From contig NZ_JAHKRC010000003.1 in NCBI RefSeq assembly GCF_019345465.1, forward strand, positions 293,177 to 357,176: a stretch of 64,000 nt of DNA, given 5' to 3'. Of this stretch, positions 35,572 to 44,311 are shown in pieces. Under the pieces are notes generated by a model that searched no databases, was not told the DNA's origin, and saw only the letters and a list, made by a program, of their open reading frames with translations. A program made the position numbers and the translations under genes. Position 1 is the stretch's first letter. The number at the start of each line of letters is the position of its first letter. Origin of the DNA: Pseudomonas sp. NKUCC02_KPG (GTDB lineage: Bacteria > Pseudomonadota > Gammaproteobacteria > Pseudomonadales > Pseudomonadaceae).

Positions 35572-36654
35572 ATGAGCTGCTGGCCCGATTCTCGCCTTAT
35601 CGACTTGCTCGGCATCACCCATCCCATCATCCAGGCCCCCATGCTGGGCGCTGGCGCCGATATGATGATCGGTGTCGCCAAGGCCGGTGGCCTGGGCTCT
35701 CTGGCCTGTGCCACGTTGAACCTTGAGTCGATTCGCTCCGAAGTGGCGGCCTTTCGGGCCGAGAGCGAGCAGCCCCTGAACCTGAATTTTTTCTGCCATC
35801 AAGCCCCTGCTTACGATGAAGCCGCGATCGAGCACTGGAAGTCGTTGTTCAAGTCCTACTACACCGAGCTTGGGGCCGACTATGACGCGCCCACTCCCGT
35901 GTCGAGCCGCGCGCCCTTTGACGAAGCCACCTGCGCCCTGGTCGAAGCCTTGCGCCCCGAAGTGGTGAGTTTCCACTTCGGTCTGCCTGCCCCGGAGCTG
36001 GTGGCCAGGGTCAAGGCCTGCGGAGCAAAAATCCTCAGTTCAGCCACCACGGTCGAAGAGGCCCGATGGCTGGAACGCCACGGCTGTGACGGGATCATCG
36101 CCATGGGCTACGAAGCTGGCGGGCATCGGGCAATGTTCTTGAGTCGTGAGCTGACTACCCAAATCGGTACCTTTGCCCTGGTCCCGCAAATCGTCGATGC
36201 CGTGGACATACCGGTAATTGCCGCAGGCGGCATCGCCGATGCACGGGGTATTGCGGCGGCGTTTGCGCTGGGGGCCAGCGCCGTGCAAATCGGCACCGCC
36301 TACCTGTTTTGCCCGCAGGCGAAACTGGCCGCACCCCATCACCGTGCCTTGCGCGAAGCCGACGCCAGTGACACCGCGCTCACCAACCTGTTCACCGGTC
36401 GACCGGCCCGCGGCATCGTCAATCGGGTGATGCGCGAACTGGGCCCGATCAATACGCAGGCACCTGCCTTCCCGCTGGCGGGCGGTGTGTTATTACCGCT
36501 CAAGGCCAAATCCGACCCTGGCTGCGCAGACTTCATCAACCTGTGGGCGGGCCAGGCCTTCCCCTTGAGCCCCGGACGCACGGCCGAGCTGTCGTCCTAT
36601 AAGCTGACCCGCAAATTTGTCGATGACTATGCCGCACGCTCCGCCGCTAAATAA
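35572..36654 (+). CDS. Nitronate monooxygenase-like FMN oxidoreductase
   Basis: 360 residues from ATG 35572; the longer frame to 35503 runs through REP sequence. The FMN TIM barrel has THPIIQAPMLGAG (16-28), GYEAGGHRA with the class-I catalytic histidine H185, IPVIAAGGIAD and GASAVQIGTAYLFCP. The family oxidises propionate-3-nitronate or nitroalkane nitronates. Its 3' end overlaps the convergent MFS gene by 28 bases. Confidence 0.87.
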   Translation: MSCWPDSRLIDLLGITHPIIQAPMLGAGADMMIGVAKAGGLGSLACATLNLESIRSEVAAFRAESEQPLNLNFFCHQAPAYDEAAIEHWKSLFKSYYTELGADYDAPTPVSSRAPFDEATCALVEALRPEVVSFHFGLPAPELVARVKACGAKILSSATTVEEARWLERHGCDGIIAMGYEAGGHRAMFLSRELTTQIGTFALVPQIVDAVDIPVIAAGGIADARGIAAAFALGASAVQIGTAYLFCPQAKLAAPHHRALREADASDTALTNLFTGRPARGIVNRVMRELGPINTQAPAFPLAGGVLLPLKAKSDPGCADFINLWAGQAFPLSPGRTAELSSYKLTRKFVDDYAARSAAK

Positions 36655-37940
36655 TGGGTGTGTGCAGCATGGGTGGAGGTGCGGATCAGCAACACGACCG
36701 CACCGGCTACCGGCAGACTCACCAGCAATAACGCGTAGCGCAGGGATTCAACGCCGAAGGACGGTTGCAAGGCATCACTGAACAGTCCGGCCAGCAAAGG
36801 ACCAACCCCAACCCCCAACACTGTCGAGATGATGGTCTGCAAGGCCATGGCCGTGCCTAGGCGGTTGGCAGGGACCAGTTGGGTGACCAGGTTGTAAGAC
36901 GGCGCCACCCACCACACCACAAAAAAGCTGTACAGCGCGCACCACAGCATCGAGCTGGGGACGGGCACGCTGCCCAGTTGCGTCCACACCGTGTTTGGCC
37001 ACAGCAGATAGGCGAACAGCGCAGCCAGCGCGGCCACATTGCCGATCACCGGGATACCCACTTGCCAGTGCGGGTTGCGTGGCGTCAGGTGGTCGCTCAG
37101 CCAACCGCTGAACAACGCGCCGATCCCGGCAAAACCGCCACAGATGAAACCTGCCAGCAGCCCTGCATGTTGCAGTGACAAACCGTGGGAGCGCACCAGG
37201 AAACTGGTGTTCCACATGCCGATCGCATAGGAGCCCAGCGTGGTCAGGCCGCCCGCCAGAACCAGGCAGCGGTAGGCGGGCAGTGCCCAGAGTTTGCGGG
37301 CTTCACTGCCCATGCTTTGCAGGGGATGGGCAGCATGGGCGCTGGCCAGACTCCAACGGCCCCTGGCCGGGTCTTTTGCGACAAAGGCCAGCAACGTGGA
37401 GAACAACAGTGCGGGCAGACCGATCACGATGAATGCCGTGCGCCAGCCATACTGCTCGACCACCCACGCCCCCAGGCTCAGGCCGATGACGGCGGAAAAG
37501 GTCGGGGCGGCCGTGAAGCAACTGATGGCAAACGAGCGGCGATGTGGCGGGTACAAATCGGCAATGACCGACATCGACGCCGAGGTGGTCGGCGACTCGC
37601 TCACGGCAACCGCCATGCGTGCCACGGCCAGCATCCAGAAACTGACCGCCAGGCCACAGATCATGGTCGCCACCGCCCATAACAGGCAGGCAATCGCCAG
37701 CAGTCGGGTACGGGACATCCGATCTGCCAGTCGCCCGGCAGGCAAGGCGAGGAGGGCGTAGATTCCGGCAAATGCCAGGCCCGAGATCAGCCCCATCGCC
37801 GTATCACTGACCCCGAACTCTGCCTTGATCGGTTCAATCATCACCGCCAGAATCTGGCGGCCGACAAAATTGTCGGCAAACATGGCCGCCAGCAACAACA
37901 GCAAAGCATGGCTGCGCCAGCCGACCTGAGCATTGGGCAT
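36627..37940 (-). CDS. MFS transporter
   Basis: 437 residues from ATG 37940 (AGGA eight bases upstream), with about 12 hydrophobic segments. The A-motif loop after TM2 reads GRLADRMSRTRLL, and the N-terminus has FADNFVGRQILAVMIEPI. This resembles the metabolite/aromatic-acid group of MFS. It is downstream of, and co-oriented with, the mhpE-F-D arm, but a strong hairpin (37971-37993) stands between. It is a candidate importer for the catabolic substrate. Confidence 0.88.
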   Translation of the reverse strand: MPNAQVGWRSHALLLLLAAMFADNFVGRQILAVMIEPIKAEFGVSDTAMGLISGLAFAGIYALLALPAGRLADRMSRTRLLAIACLLWAVATMICGLAVSFWMLAVARMAVAVSESPTTSASMSVIADLYPPHRRSFAISCFTAAPTFSAVIGLSLGAWVVEQYGWRTAFIVIGLPALLFSTLLAFVAKDPARGRWSLASAHAAHPLQSMGSEARKLWALPAYRCLVLAGGLTTLGSYAIGMWNTSFLVRSHGLSLQHAGLLAGFICGGFAGIGALFSGWLSDHLTPRNPHWQVGIPVIGNVAALAALFAYLLWPNTVWTQLGSVPVPSSMLWCALYSFFVVWWVAPSYNLVTQLVPANRLGTAMALQTIISTVLGVGVGPLLAGLFSDALQPSFGVESLRYALLLVSLPVAGAVVLLIRTSTHAAHTHYLAAERAA

Positions 37941-37970
37941 GGTTGAATTCCTGTCAGATGGAAACGCCAA

Positions 37971-37993
37971 GGGCGCTGATCAGATCAGCGCCC
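37971..37993 (-). terminator. Hairpin after mhpE
   Basis: Perfect 11-base arms gggcgctgatc (37971-37981) and gatcagcgccc (37983-37993) around one base. On the minus strand it follows the mhpE stop and is trailed by TTGGCGTTT. It probably ends or attenuates the mhp transcript before the MFS gene. Confidence 0.6.
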
Positions 37994-38013
37994 CTGACAA
38001 AAGGAGCAAAGCC

Positions 38014-39036
38014 TCAGGCCCGCTGGCGGGCCAGGGTCATGGCAGTGTCTTCGATCATGTCTTCCTGACCGCCCACCATGCCGCGACGTCCCATCTCGAC
38101 GAGAATTTCCCGCGCCGGTACGCCGTATTTTTTCTCGGCGCGCTTGGCGAACAGCAGGAACGAGCCGTACACCCCGGCATAGCCCATGGTCAGGGCATCA
38201 CGATCGCTGCGGATCGGGAAGTCCATGATCGGTACGACGAGATCCTCAGCCACATCTTGAATACCGAACACGCTGACTCCGGTCTCAATGCCCATGCGGT
38301 CGCACACTGCCACCAGGATTTCCATCGGCGTATTACCCGCACCTGCGCCCAGCCCGGCTGCTGCGGCGTCGATGCGTGTGGCACCGGCTTCGATGGCAGC
38401 AATGGAGTTGGACACGCCCATGGACAGGTTGTGATGGCCGTGAAAGCCGATCTCGGTGTCCGGGTGCAATGCCGCACGCAGGGCCTCGACCCGGGCCTTG
38501 ATGTCGTGGGGCAGCATGTAACCGGCCGAGTCGGTGAGGTACACGCAGTTGGCGCCGAAGCTCTCCATCAACTTGCCCTGCTTGACCAGGCCTTCGGGGG
38601 TGTTCATATGGGCCATCATCAGGAACCCCACAGTGTCCATGCCCAGCTTGCGTGCATAGGAAATATGCTGCTCCGACACGTCGGCCTCGGTGCAGTGGGT
38701 CGCTACGCGGATTGTATTGACCCCCAGCTCATAAGCCATTTGCAGATGGTCCACGGTGCCGATACCGGGCAGCAGCAGGGCCGAAACCTTGGCCTGTTTC
38801 ATCATCGGGATCACGGCCGACAGGTACTGCTCGTCGGTGTGCGCCGGGAACCCGTAGTTCACCGAGCTGCCGCCCAGGCCGTCGCCGTGGGTGACTTCAA
38901 TCAGGGGCACACCGGCGGCGTCCAGGCCACAGGCGATGTCTTTCATCTGTTGCAGGCTGATCTGGTGACGTTTGGGGTGCATGCCGTCGCGCAGGCACAT
39001 GTCATGCACGGTAATTTTTTTGCCGCGAAGATCCAT
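38014..39036 (-). CDS. mhpE: 4-hydroxy-2-oxovalerate aldolase
   Basis: 340 residues from ATG 39036 (AAGGAG seven bases upstream; the longer frame to 39093 has none). DRE-TIM metallolyase with [10 protein letters not shown] (R16, D17, H20), [10 protein letters not shown], and the metal-binding [10 protein letters not shown]. It splits 4-hydroxy-2-oxovalerate (or an alkyl homologue) to pyruvate and an aldehyde, which is channelled to the dehydrogenase encoded next to it. This is the last step of meta-cleavage pathways (DmpG, TesG, HsaF). Confidence 0.95.
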   Translation of the reverse strand: MDLRGKKITVHDMCLRDGMHPKRHQISLQQMKDIACGLDAAGVPLIEVTHGDGLGGSSVNYGFPAHTDEQYLSAVIPMMKQAKVSALLLPGIGTVDHLQMAYELGVNTIRVATHCTEADVSEQHISYARKLGMDTVGFLMMAHMNTPEGLVKQGKLMESFGANCVYLTDSAGYMLPHDIKARVEALRAALHPDTEIGFHGHHNLSMGVSNSIAAIEAGATRIDAAAAGLGAGAGNTPMEILVAVCDRMGIETGVSVFGIQDVAEDLVVPIMDFPIRSDRDALTMGYAGVYGSFLLFAKRAEKKYGVPAREILVEMGRRGMVGGQEDMIEDTAMTLARQRA

Positions 39037-39046
39037 GGTCGACTCC

Positions 39047-39976
39047 TTAAGCGAGGGCAGGTTGAGGGGCAGATGCCTTGAGGTGCAGTTCACCCTTGAG
39101 GATTTCCTCGGCGAACATCTCTGCGGTGCGCGCAGCGGCGGCAGTCATGATGTCCAGGTTGCCGGCGTACTTGGGCAGGTAGTCGCCCAGGCCTTCTACC
39201 TCCATGAAAATCGACACGCGGTTGCCATCAAACACCGGCCCGTTGACCAGCTTGTAACCCGGGACGTACTGCTGTACCTGCTCGATCATGTTGGCAATGG
39301 CCAGGCTGATCGCGGCTTGATCCGGTTCGGTTTCAGTCAGGCAGTGCACGGTGTCGCGCATGATAAGCGGTGGCTCGGCCGGGTTGACGATAATGATCGC
39401 CTTGCCTTTTTTGGCGCCGCCCACCTGTTCGATGGCACTGGCGGTGGTGCGGGTGAACTCGTCGATATTCTTGCGCGTGCCCGGGCCGACCGATTTGGAC
39501 GCCGCCGTGGCAACGATCTCGGCATACGCCACCGGTTGCACGCTGCTGACAGCCGCCACCAGAGGAATGGTGGCCTGGCCGCCGCACGTGACCATATTGA
39601 CGTTCATCGCGCCGCGCTTGAGGTTAGCCTTGAGGTTGACCGGGGGCACGCAGTACGGGCCGATGGCGGCAGGGGTCAAGTCAATCATCAGCACGCCCAG
39701 CTCATTGAGCTTGCGGCTGTTTTCGGCGTGAACGTAAGCCGACGTGGCATCGAAGGCAATCTGGATATTGTCGGCCAGCACATGGGGCAACAGCCCGTCG
39801 ACCCCGTCACTGGTGGTTTTGAGGCCCATCTCGCGGGCACGGCTCAGGCCTTCGGAGGTGGCGTCGATGCCCACCATCCAGACCGGTTCCAGTACGTCAC
39901 TGCGCAGCAACTTGTAGAGCAGGTCGGTGCCGATATTGCCCGGCCCGATAAGGGCACATTTGATCTTTTTGGTCAT
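39047..39976 (-). CDS. mhpF: Acetaldehyde dehydrogenase (acetylating)
   Basis: 309 residues. NAD-binding [12 protein letters not shown] (9-20), catalytic C131 in MVTCGGQAT, and the family C-terminus [20 protein letters not shown]. It converts the aldolase product aldehyde to acetyl-CoA or propionyl-CoA and forms a channelling complex with MhpE, encoded ten bases downstream. Confidence 0.95.
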   Translation of the reverse strand: MTKKIKCALIGPGNIGTDLLYKLLRSDVLEPVWMVGIDATSEGLSRAREMGLKTTSDGVDGLLPHVLADNIQIAFDATSAYVHAENSRKLNELGVLMIDLTPAAIGPYCVPPVNLKANLKRGAMNVNMVTCGGQATIPLVAAVSSVQPVAYAEIVATAASKSVGPGTRKNIDEFTRTTASAIEQVGGAKKGKAIIIVNPAEPPLIMRDTVHCLTETEPDQAAISLAIANMIEQVQQYVPGYKLVNGPVFDGNRVSIFMEVEGLGDYLPKYAGNLDIMTAAAARTAEMFAEEILKGELHLKASAPQPALA

Positions 39977-39997
39977 GGGAAAGCTCTCGAACAGGGG

Positions 39998-40789
39998 TTA
40001 GGGCACGAAGCGCAGGCGGGCAGAGCCCAGACCGCTGAGGGTCAGGCTGACCTCATCGCCGGGTTGCACCGGCACCAGCGGCGCCAAGGCTCCGGAAAGG
40101 ATGATTTCACCCTTGCGAAACGGGATGTCGAACTTGCCCAGGGTATTGGCCAGCCAGGCCACGGCGGCGCAGGGGTGTCCCTGTACTGCCGAGCCGAAAC
40201 CGTTACCGGCTGGCTGGCCGTTTTTCAGCATGTGCAGTTCGACCTTGGCCAGGTCCAGTTCGCGGGGGTTGATACGTTGCTCACCCAAGGCGAACACGCC
40301 GCACGAAGCGTTGTCGGCCACGGTGTCCTGAATGCGGATTTTCCAGTCGGCGATACGCGAGTCGACAATCTCGAAACACGGCGCCACCCAAAGGCTGGCA
40401 GCCATGACGTCTTCAGCGGTAATGCCGGGGCCGTGCAGGTCTTCGCCGAGAATAAATGCGATCTCGCCTTCGGCCCGTGGTTGCACCAACTGATGGGTGG
40501 CGAAGCTCACATCGCTGCTGTCCGGGACCTGCATGGAATCGGTCAGGAAACCGAAATCGGGCTGATGCACATCCAGCATTTCCTGCACGGCACGGCTGGT
40601 GACGCCGATTTTCTTGCCAATCACCTGCTCGCCAAGTGCCTGGCGGCGTTGCAAAAAGCGCAGGGAAATCCGGTACGCCATGTCCAGCGTCAAGTCCGGG
40701 TAACGCTGGGTCAGTGGCTGCAGGCTGCGGCGCTCGCGCAACGCATGAAACAGCTCATCGCCCAGGGCTTCAATCAACTGTGTGTCCAT
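39998..40789 (-). CDS. mhpD: 2-keto-4-pentenoate hydratase
   Basis: 263 residues from ATG 40789; the 62 extra codons to 40975 cover GC-rich non-family sequence. Fumarylacetoacetase-like fold with GKKIGVTSRAVQ, the acidic metal ligands in RAEGEIAFIL and FEIVDSRI, and GSAVQGHPCAAVAWLAN. Hydrates 2-hydroxypenta-2,4-dienoate or a homologue to 4-hydroxy-2-oxovalerate (DmpE, TesE, HsaE). The gene order D-F-E on one strand makes a complete lower meta pathway. Confidence 0.93.
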   Translation of the reverse strand: MDTQLIEALGDELFHALRERRSLQPLTQRYPDLTLDMAYRISLRFLQRRQALGEQVIGKKIGVTSRAVQEMLDVHQPDFGFLTDSMQVPDSSDVSFATHQLVQPRAEGEIAFILGEDLHGPGITAEDVMAASLWVAPCFEIVDSRIADWKIRIQDTVADNASCGVFALGEQRINPRELDLAKVELHMLKNGQPAGNGFGSAVQGHPCAAVAWLANTLGKFDIPFRKGEIILSGALAPLVPVQPGDEVSLTLSGLGSARLRFVP

Positions 40790-40820
40790 AAATACGCTCT
40801 CTTGAAACTGAAAAACCCCT

Positions 40821-40843
40821 TGTGGGAACAAGCCGCTCCCACA
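40821..40843. repeat. Short REP-like hairpin
   Basis: TGTGGGA (40821-40827) and TCCCACA (40837-40843) around nine bases, in the 73-base gap between the SDR and mhpD genes. Looks like a decayed family-B REP. Confidence 0.5.
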
Positions 40844-40862
40844 CCGTTTGTAGTGCCCTGTA

Positions 40863-41636
40863 CTAGCCCGGCCAAACGCTCGACTCTGCCCCTCCGTCCA
40901 CTTCCAGGATCTTGCCGGTGACCCAGCGTGAAGCCGGGGAGGCCAGGTACAGCGCCGCTGCCGCGATGTCTTCAACTTCGCCCAGGCTTTGCAGCGGGGT
41001 GGCTTTGATCATGCCTTCGCGCATGGCAACCGGCAGCACACGGTTCAAGGCGTCGGTCAGTACCGGGCCGGGGGCAATCCCGTTGACCCGCACCAGCGGG
41101 GCGAAATCCTGGGCCAGTAAACGGGTCATGTGGCTGAGCGCAGCCTTGGCGGTGCCATAGGCGCTGAATTGGGTTTGGGCATAGCGCGCCGCGCCCGAGG
41201 TGATATTGATGATGTTGCCGCTGCCCGCATCGCGCATGTGCGGCACGCACAGCTGGCTCAGGTGATAGGCCGATGACACGTTAAAACGCATGATTTCTTC
41301 GAAGCGCTCGACACTCAGGGTCAGCGGATCGTTGGGGCCTGCGCCGCCTGCGTTGTTCACCAGATGGGTGATACGCCCCATGTGCTCCCGGGCCTGGCTG
41401 ATCACCGCGCTGCGCTGCTCGGCGTCAGTCACGTCGCAGCTCAGGGCCAGGGCGCGGCGCCCCAGACGGCGAACTTCTTCGGCCACAGCTTCAACGTCGC
41501 TCAAGGTACGGGCTGCCAGTACCACATCGGCGCCTGCCTCGGCGCAGGCCAGGGCGATACCGCGGCCAATGCCGCGCCCGCCGCCGGTGATGACGGCCAC
41601 GCTGCCGGTCAGGTTGAAGCGTTGAATAATGTTCAT
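40863..41636 (-). CDS. SDR family oxidoreductase
   Basis: 257 residues from ATG 41636 (AGGACC seven bases upstream). Rossmann motif TGGGRGIGRG near 17-26, NNAGG, and the catalytic SAYGTAK tyrosine-lysine pair; the C-terminus SPASRWVTGKILEVDGG is typical of classical SDRs. NAD(P)-dependent alcohol/ketone oxidoreductase. Placed between mhpD and the flavin reductase, it probably handles a hydroxyl of the cluster's substrate, by inference from position. Confidence 0.9.
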   Translation of the reverse strand: MNIIQRFNLTGSVAVITGGGRGIGRGIALACAEAGADVVLAARTLSDVEAVAEEVRRLGRRALALSCDVTDAEQRSAVISQAREHMGRITHLVNNAGGAGPNDPLTLSVERFEEIMRFNVSSAYHLSQLCVPHMRDAGSGNIINITSGAARYAQTQFSAYGTAKAALSHMTRLLAQDFAPLVRVNGIAPGPVLTDALNRVLPVAMREGMIKATPLQSLGEVEDIAAAALYLASPASRWVTGKILEVDGGAESSVWPG

Positions 41637-41661
41637 AAAGGGTCCTGTTCCTTCTAGGGAT

Positions 41662-42642
41662 TTAGCGGGGCGCCCACAGATCGGGCAAGCCGGGATCACT
41701 GGCGGCAATCAGGCGCTTGAGCAGCACTTTAAGGGCCTGGGCATCGCCGGGAGCGAGCCTGGCCGACACGTTTTCCTCCACGGCCTTGGCCAGTGCCACT
41801 TGTTGCAGCGACGCTTCACGGCCCTTGGCGGTCAGCACATAACGCGGTGCCTGCTGGCTGCCTTCGAGGGCGACCAGATTCTGCTTTTCAAGAAAACGCA
41901 TGCTTGCCACGGTCACGACATGCACGGTGTAACTGACGAAATGATTGATTTCATCCAGGGTCAGGTTGTCGCGAATACACAGGACCGAAAGGATAAAGAA
42001 GGCATGCTCGTCCAGCTGCTGATGGTTGAGCAGGCGGTGCAGGGCGTCGAGCAACTGGTAATGGGCGCGGCCCAGCAGGTACCCGAGCAAGTCTTCGGTG
42101 TAGCTGCATTCCGGCGGTGGCGGAGTGGTTGCCAGGCGCAGCTCGCTACGTGGTTTACGGGTCGCCAGGGCATATTGGCCGCTTTGAAAGGCCAGTGGTG
42201 CGCGGTCGCTGTGATCGAAGGCGAGCACTTCGCCGACAAAAATCACATGGTCGCCGCCTTCATATTGAAAGGCCGTGCGGCACTGAAACCTGGCGGTGCA
42301 GTCCTGCAGCAGCGGTGCTTCGCTGATGCCGTTGTCGAGTTCGATTTCGGCAAACTTGTTCTCGCCCTGCATCGCAAAACGTCCGGACAGAGGTTCCTGT
42401 TCGGTCGACAGCACATGCACGTTCCAGTGCTTTCCGGAACTGAACACCGGCAGGCTGCGAGCGGACTTGGCAAGACTCCACAGCACCAGCGGCGGGTTAA
42501 GCGACACCGAATTGAAACTATTGGCCGTAATGCCGATGGGCGATCCATCTTCAGCCTGGGTGGTGATGATCGTCACCCCGGTGGTAAAGGTACCCAGCGC
42601 GGTACGGAATGCCTGCGGGTCGAAACTGCTTTGCATTGCCAT
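41662..42642 (-). CDS. Flavin reductase with MarR-like C-terminal domain (two-component hydroxylase reductase)
   Basis: 326 residues from the ATG at 42642, chosen for TGAGG about seven bases upstream; ATG 42654 and 42636 are alternatives. Residues 1-165 are a flavin reductase domain (ALGTFTTGVTIITT, GITANSFNSVSLNPPLVLWSL, HWNVHVLS). The remainder (about 185-326) is helical and MarR-like (LLNHQQLDEHAFFILSVL, RFLEKQNLVALEGSQQAPRYVLTAKGREA). The same fusion is known in the p-hydroxyphenylacetate 3-hydroxylase reductase C1 of Acinetobacter, where the extra domain senses the phenol and gates NADH oxidation. It should feed reduced flavin to the HsaA-like oxygenase at 46013. Confidence 0.88.
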   Translation of the reverse strand: MAMQSSFDPQAFRTALGTFTTGVTIITTQAEDGSPIGITANSFNSVSLNPPLVLWSLAKSARSLPVFSSGKHWNVHVLSTEQEPLSGRFAMQGENKFAEIELDNGISEAPLLQDCTARFQCRTAFQYEGGDHVIFVGEVLAFDHSDRAPLAFQSGQYALATRKPRSELRLATTPPPPECSYTEDLLGYLLGRAHYQLLDALHRLLNHQQLDEHAFFILSVLCIRDNLTLDEINHFVSYTVHVVTVASMRFLEKQNLVALEGSQQAPRYVLTAKGREASLQQVALAKAVEENVSARLAPGDAQALKVLLKRLIAASDPGLPDLWAPR

Positions 42643-42729
42643 GACGAACCTCATGGATTGGATTTTCGTGCTGGCAGTATTCGCCCCGAAGCGGTGCGCT
42701 ACATCGTCTTAATGGACTAACGAATACAG

Positions 42730-42762
42730 CCGATTATGGTCCGATTGGACGAGGCTAATCGG
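42730..42762. promoter_or_regulatory. Candidate operator between the divergent catabolic arms
   Basis: CCGATTA (42730-42736) and TAATCGG (42756-42762) form perfect arms; between them lies a second palindrome GTCC-GATT-GGAC (42739-42750). It is centred in the 173-base gap that must hold the promoters of both arms. Confidence 0.5.
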
Positions 42763-42815
42763 GGCGCTATTCACTAGGGTCAGCTCATTGAACCGGTGTA
42801 TCAGAGGACTCATCC

Positions 42816-44252
42816 ATGACGTTCAGCAGCACTGCTCCAGAACAGCTGTCCAGCCTGTTGGCGGCGCAAAAACAAGCCTTTGTCGATGCCGGGCACGTCA
42901 GCGCAGAGCTGCGACGGGCACGCATTCAGCGCGTGATAGAGCTCGTGGTGCGCTATCAGCAGCCACTGATCGAGGCTATGGATGAAGATTTTGGCGGTCG
43001 CCCCCAGGGCTTCTCGTTGATGAATGATGTTCTGGGTTCGCTGGCATCACTCAAATATGCTCGCGATCACCTTGCCCACTGGGTTGAAGATGAGCCGCGA
43101 GAGGTGTTTTCGCCTTATGACCAACTGGGTGCCAAAGCCTGGGTGATGCACCAGCCCAAAGGCTCCATCGGCATTCTGGGTACCTGGAATGCGCCGCTGT
43201 TCACCTTGCTCAGTCCTTTGGCCTGCGTACTGGCGGCGGGCAACCGCGCCATTCTCAAACCGTCCGAAGTGGTGCCCCGCACCGCCCGGGTTCTGGCCCA
43301 GGCCTTTGCCGACGTGTTTGACCCACTCGAAGTCGGTGTGGTGACCGGAGATGCCGGGCTGGCGCAGGTCTTCACCTCGCAACCCTTCGACCATCTGGTG
43401 TTTACCGGCAGCACCGCAGTGGCACGTTCGGTCATGCGCAATGCGGCTGAAAATCTGGTGCCATTGACCCTGGAGTTGGGAGGCAAGTCCCCGGTGATCA
43501 TTTCCCGCAGCGCAGATCTGGCCAAGGCTGCCTTCAGCATTGCGGTGGCCAAAGCCAATAACGGTGGGCAAATTTGCATCAACCCGGACGTGGTGTATGT
43601 GCCGCGCGAGCTGATGGAAGATTTTATCGGCCTGCTGGGCACTGCCTACAGTGAATTGCTCCCCACCACGGACGACAACCCGGATGTGGTGGCGGTGGTC
43701 AATGCCCGCCATGTGCAACGCATCGACGGCTACGTGCAGGATGCCCGCGAGCGGGGCGCCCGGATCGAGAGCTTCCCGCAGGCACCCGAGGCCGACGCCC
43801 GAACCCGTCGGCGGGCGCTGCAGGTGGTGATCAACCCGCCTCGCGACAGCCAGATCATGCACGAAGAAATCTTCGGCCCGGCGCTGGTGTTGCTGCCCTA
43901 TGAGCAGATTGATCGGGCGCTGGGCGACATTCACTCTCGCGAGCGCCCGCTGGCGCTGTATTACTTTGGTCAGAGTGAAGAAGAGCAGCGCCATGTGCTG
44001 CAGCACACGATTTCCGGTGGCGTGAGCATCAATGACGTGATGATGCATGCGGCTCTGCACGACGCACCGTTTGGCGGGATCGGCGCCTCGGGCATGGGGC
44101 ATTATCACGGCCGTGAAGGCTTCCTGGAATTCAGCCATATGCGCACCGTTTACAAGGCCCCGGCCCATGACCCGCGGCGTGAGTGGGGCCTGCTGCCGCC
44201 GTATGGCGAGCACTTTTTGCCCACCATGCAATCGATGGTCACGGCTGACTGA
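42816..44252 (+). CDS. Aldehyde dehydrogenase, coniferyl-aldehyde dehydrogenase type
   Basis: 478 residues. General base E220 in LELGGKSP and catalytic C254 in NGGQICINPD; the substrate-proximal PLFTLLSPLACVLAAGN and the C-terminal FGGIGASGMGHYHGREGF fit the CALDH/fatty-aldehyde subgroup. Oxidises aromatic or alicyclic aldehydes with NAD(P). First gene of the right-hand catabolic arm. Confidence 0.9.
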   Translation: MTFSSTAPEQLSSLLAAQKQAFVDAGHVSAELRRARIQRVIELVVRYQQPLIEAMDEDFGGRPQGFSLMNDVLGSLASLKYARDHLAHWVEDEPREVFSPYDQLGAKAWVMHQPKGSIGILGTWNAPLFTLLSPLACVLAAGNRAILKPSEVVPRTARVLAQAFADVFDPLEVGVVTGDAGLAQVFTSQPFDHLVFTGSTAVARSVMRNAAENLVPLTLELGGKSPVIISRSADLAKAAFSIAVAKANNGGQICINPDVVYVPRELMEDFIGLLGTAYSELLPTTDDNPDVVAVVNARHVQRIDGYVQDARERGARIESFPQAPEADARTRRRALQVVINPPRDSQIMHEEIFGPALVLLPYEQIDRALGDIHSRERPLALYYFGQSEEEQRHVLQHTISGGVSINDVMMHAALHDAPFGGIGASGMGHYHGREGFLEFSHMRTVYKAPAHDPRREWGLLPPYGEHFLPTMQSMVTAD

Positions 44253-44311
44253 ATCCCGCCCCCACAGGACCCTGGCGCCTGAAACAACACAATCTGTTCT
44301 GGAGATTGACC

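Noticed and set aside
33993..35714. Minus-strand frame of 573 codons opposite the YcbB-type transpeptidase
   Set aside because: The opposite strand has signal peptide, binding domain and catalytic Cys in order; this frame shows no domain.
38972..40921. Plus-strand frame of 649 codons opposite mhpF and mhpD
   Set aside because: The minus strand encodes two complete, motif-bearing enzymes here; the plus frame has low-complexity His/Gly/Gln-rich sequence typical of shadows.
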